Source: Rikenellaceae bacterium
Lineage (GTDB): Bacteria > Bacteroidota > Bacteroidia > Bacteroidales > UBA932
Reading direction: 5' to 3'
Assembly: GCA_012800665.1 (NCBI GenBank)
Contig: JAAZIW010000149.1
Location: 1-7,329 of the forward strand
DNA length: 7,329 nucleotides
Part shown: positions 6,078-7,329 of the stretch, piece after piece
Position numbering within the stretch: the first letter of the stretch is position 1
Layout of the letters: every line of letters starts with the position of its first letter
Notes under the pieces: model-generated
What the model was told of the DNA's origin: nothing
Databases searched by the model: none
Seen by the model: the letters and a program-made list of their open reading frames with translations, nothing else
Position numbers and translations under genes: made by a program

Positions 6078-6869
6078 ATGGTGCTGCTTATTATAATACT
6101 GTTTTTAGCGGCAGTCGCGCTTGTTGTAATTTTCCTGTCGCGCCGTTTCAGTGATGATGCCAGAAAAGATACAGACAAGAAGCTGAGGTCTCAGAAAAAG
6201 CTCATGACAAATAACATAGCTCATGAGTTGAGGACTCCCGTAACGAGCATAAGGGGTTATTTAGAGACACTTATGGACAATCCCTCTTTGCCGGAGGAGA
6301 AGAGGGTTCTCTTCACTCAAAGGGCCTATCTGCAAGCCCTCCGCCTTTCCGACCTTATCAGGGACATTTCTCTCGTGACCAAGATTGAGGATGCGCCGGA
6401 AATGATTACAAAGGCCCATATCGGCATCCGTAAAATTACGGAAGAGGTGTTTGATGAATTAGGCGCTGCGATAAAAGAAAAAAAGATTAGCGTTGATAAT
6501 CAAATACAGGAAGGAGTGTCTATCAAGGGCAATTATACATTGGTTTACTCAATATTCCGCAATCTTGTGGAAAATTCAATCAGATACGGAGGCGAGGGGA
6601 TTTCCATTCATTTGGAATGCAAGGATAGTGCAGACGGCAAGCTCAATTTTATTTATTCCGATACAGGCTCCGGAGTGCCCGAAGAATATTTGGACAAAAT
6701 TTTCACTCGCTTTTACCGTATTCCCCAAAAAGAATCGCCTGATACAGAAGGCTCCGGGCTCGGCCTTTCCATCGTAAGGAATGCAGTAATTTTCCGCGGA
6801 GGCAGTATCTCCGCCTCAAATCTTAAACCTCAAGGACTCGAATTCCGCTTCACTTTAAGCCGTATATAG
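6078..6869 (+). CDS. Sensor histidine kinase, short PhoR-like form with one membrane segment
   Basis: The protein has 263 residues from ATG 6078; TTG 6072 would add two residues, and a stop at 6060 blocks any longer form. Residues 2-20 are a single membrane helix, followed by a short charged linker (21-42). The HisKA domain has the phosphoacceptor His49 in NIAHELRTPVTSIRGYLE. The ATPase domain has the N box (FRNLVENSIRYGG, Asn162 and Asn166), the G1 box DTGSG (195-199), the F box (IFTRFYRI) and the G2 box EGSGLGLSIV. All catalytic motifs are intact. There is no periplasmic loop, HAMP or PAS domain, so signal input must come from the membrane helix or from a partner protein. It forms a two-gene operon with the response regulator (11 bp spacing). 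In phosphate systems PhoR-type kinases are controlled through PhoU, and a PhoU domain is encoded next door. Confidence 0.94.
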   Translation: MVLLIIILFLAAVALVVIFLSRRFSDDARKDTDKKLRSQKKLMTNNIAHELRTPVTSIRGYLETLMDNPSLPEEKRVLFTQRAYLQALRLSDLIRDISLVTKIEDAPEMITKAHIGIRKITEEVFDELGAAIKEKKISVDNQIQEGVSIKGNYTLVYSIFRNLVENSIRYGGEGISIHLECKDSADGKLNFIYSDTGSGVPEEYLDKIFTRFYRIPQKESPDTEGSGLGLSIVRNAVIFRGGSISASNLKPQGLEFRFTLSRI

Positions 6870-6888
6870 CCCTTAGTTTTTCAACGCT

Positions 6889-6928
6889 TAAGCGCATTCC
6901 CGCTACCGCTGCATAAGAGCATTCCCAC
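6889..6928. repeat. Short imperfect direct repeat between convergent genes
   Basis: TAAGCGCATTCCCGC (6889-6903) and TAAGAGCATTCCCAC (6914-6928) match at 13 of 15 positions with a 25-bp period. They lie in the 79-bp gap between the kinase stop and the reductase stop. No strong terminator hairpin is seen in the gap. A weak CCAC/GTGG stem (6925-6928/6942-6945) followed by five T could act for the + strand. Confidence 0.4.
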
Positions 6929-6948
6929 GATCATTGCCAAGGTGGTTT

Positions 6949-7329
6949 TTATAAGGTTTCCGCTCTTAGTTTTTCTACGTAATTGCCGATGCGCTGGAGT
7001 TCTTTAGGGATGTTAATGCTCTGGGGGCACTGGGATATGCAAGTGTTGCATTGGATGCAATGGTCGGCTTGGCGAAGCGATTCCACAGCTCTGTTGTAGG
7101 AAAGCAGATACCTGCGGCGCAGTTTTTTATAGTCTTTCTGCTCCTGCGAGGTGGCAACCTGGTTGGTGTTCACCATTTCGTTATAGTGCAAGAGGATGCC
7201 AGGAATATCTATCCCGTAAGGGCAAGGCATACAATATTTGCAGTCGTTGCAGGGTACGGTCGGAAATGAATTGAGCAGCTCGGCAATTTCCATAAGGAAA
7301 TCAAAGTCATCTTCCGTTATTGGGCGGAA
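6949..7329 (-). CDS. Aldo/keto reductase with C-terminal 4Fe-4S domain, partial (5' end beyond the window)
   Basis: The C-terminal 126 residues are visible. The frame is open to the window edge at 7329, so the methionine at 7293 is internal; residues before it (ITEDDFDFL) fit the family. Two cysteine clusters are seen: C-x2-C-x2-C-x2-CP (visible residues 27-36, CNDCKYCMPCP) followed by YGIDIP, and C-x2-C-x2-C-x3-CP (91-101, CIQCNTCISQCP) followed by QSINIP. This is the ferredoxin-like tail found on a subset of bacterial aldo/keto reductases, often annotated as 4Fe-4S aldo/keto reductases, where a TIM-barrel NAD(P)H reductase domain precedes it. The barrel itself is not in the window, so the name rests on the tail alone. 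Substrate is unknown. It converges on the kinase with a 79-bp gap and is not obviously related to it in function. Confidence 0.85.
   Translation of the reverse strand, partial: FRPITEDDFDFLMEIAELLNSFPTVPCNDCKYCMPCPYGIDIPGILLHYNEMVNTNQVATSQEQKDYKKLRRRYLLSYNRAVESLRQADHCIQCNTCISQCPQSINIPKELQRIGNYVEKLRAETL

Noticed and set aside
6881..6934. 17-residue hydrophobic leader-like frame (MIVGMLLCSGSG...) on the - strand after the reductase
   Set aside because: It looks like a lipoprotein signal start but ends after 17 codons, and no gene follows in that direction; chance is more likely.

Overview
The window looks like a chromosomal segment of a Bacteroidota bacterium, probably a gut-type Bacteroidales member. 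This rests on two exact TAnnTTTG-type -7 boxes (TATCTTTG) placed about 20 nt ahead of start codons, weak or absent Shine-Dalgarno sequences, a CE15-type esterase and a Tat-exported Gfo/Idh/MocA oxidoreductase of the kind common in this phylum, and an Na/Pi cotransporter-PhoU fusion. The genus cannot be fixed from the sequence alone.

Left part (1-3620): a class II tRNA-Ser(GCU) ends in its own intrinsic terminator. Next comes a Tat-signal Gfo/Idh/MocA oxidoreductase on the + strand. It converges on an exported carbohydrate-esterase-15-like protein on the - strand. The two genes meet at a perfect 26-bp palindrome and each starts behind the same TATCTTTG box, so they look like two separately transcribed genes for handling (glucuronic-acid-bearing) plant polysaccharide. 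The esterase is unusual: its catalytic Ser and His are present, but the two places where the family carries its acid read Gln and Asn. A domain resembling the C-terminal beta domain of (alpha/alpha)6 glycosidases precedes the esterase domain, and the mature N-terminus carries a recent in-frame 60-bp duplication.

Middle (3620-4273): about 650 bp without a convincing gene. It holds diverged direct repeats, short tandem and inverted repeats, and a - strand terminator hairpin. It looks like eroded repeat or gene remnant.

Right part (4274-6869): a phosphate-type signalling locus. The - strand gene is the second half of an Na/Pi cotransporter with its C-terminal PhoU-like domain; the first half, including the QSSSA signature, is missing. 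Homology stops within about 10 bp of the divergent start of an OmpR/PhoB-family response regulator, which is followed 11 bp later by a short histidine kinase with one membrane segment and no sensor domain. Either a rearrangement joined two loci here, or (less likely) a half-transporter with PhoU now acts as a regulator of the adjacent kinase.

Right edge (6949-7329): the C-terminal part of a 4Fe-4S-containing aldo/keto reductase on the - strand, running off the window.
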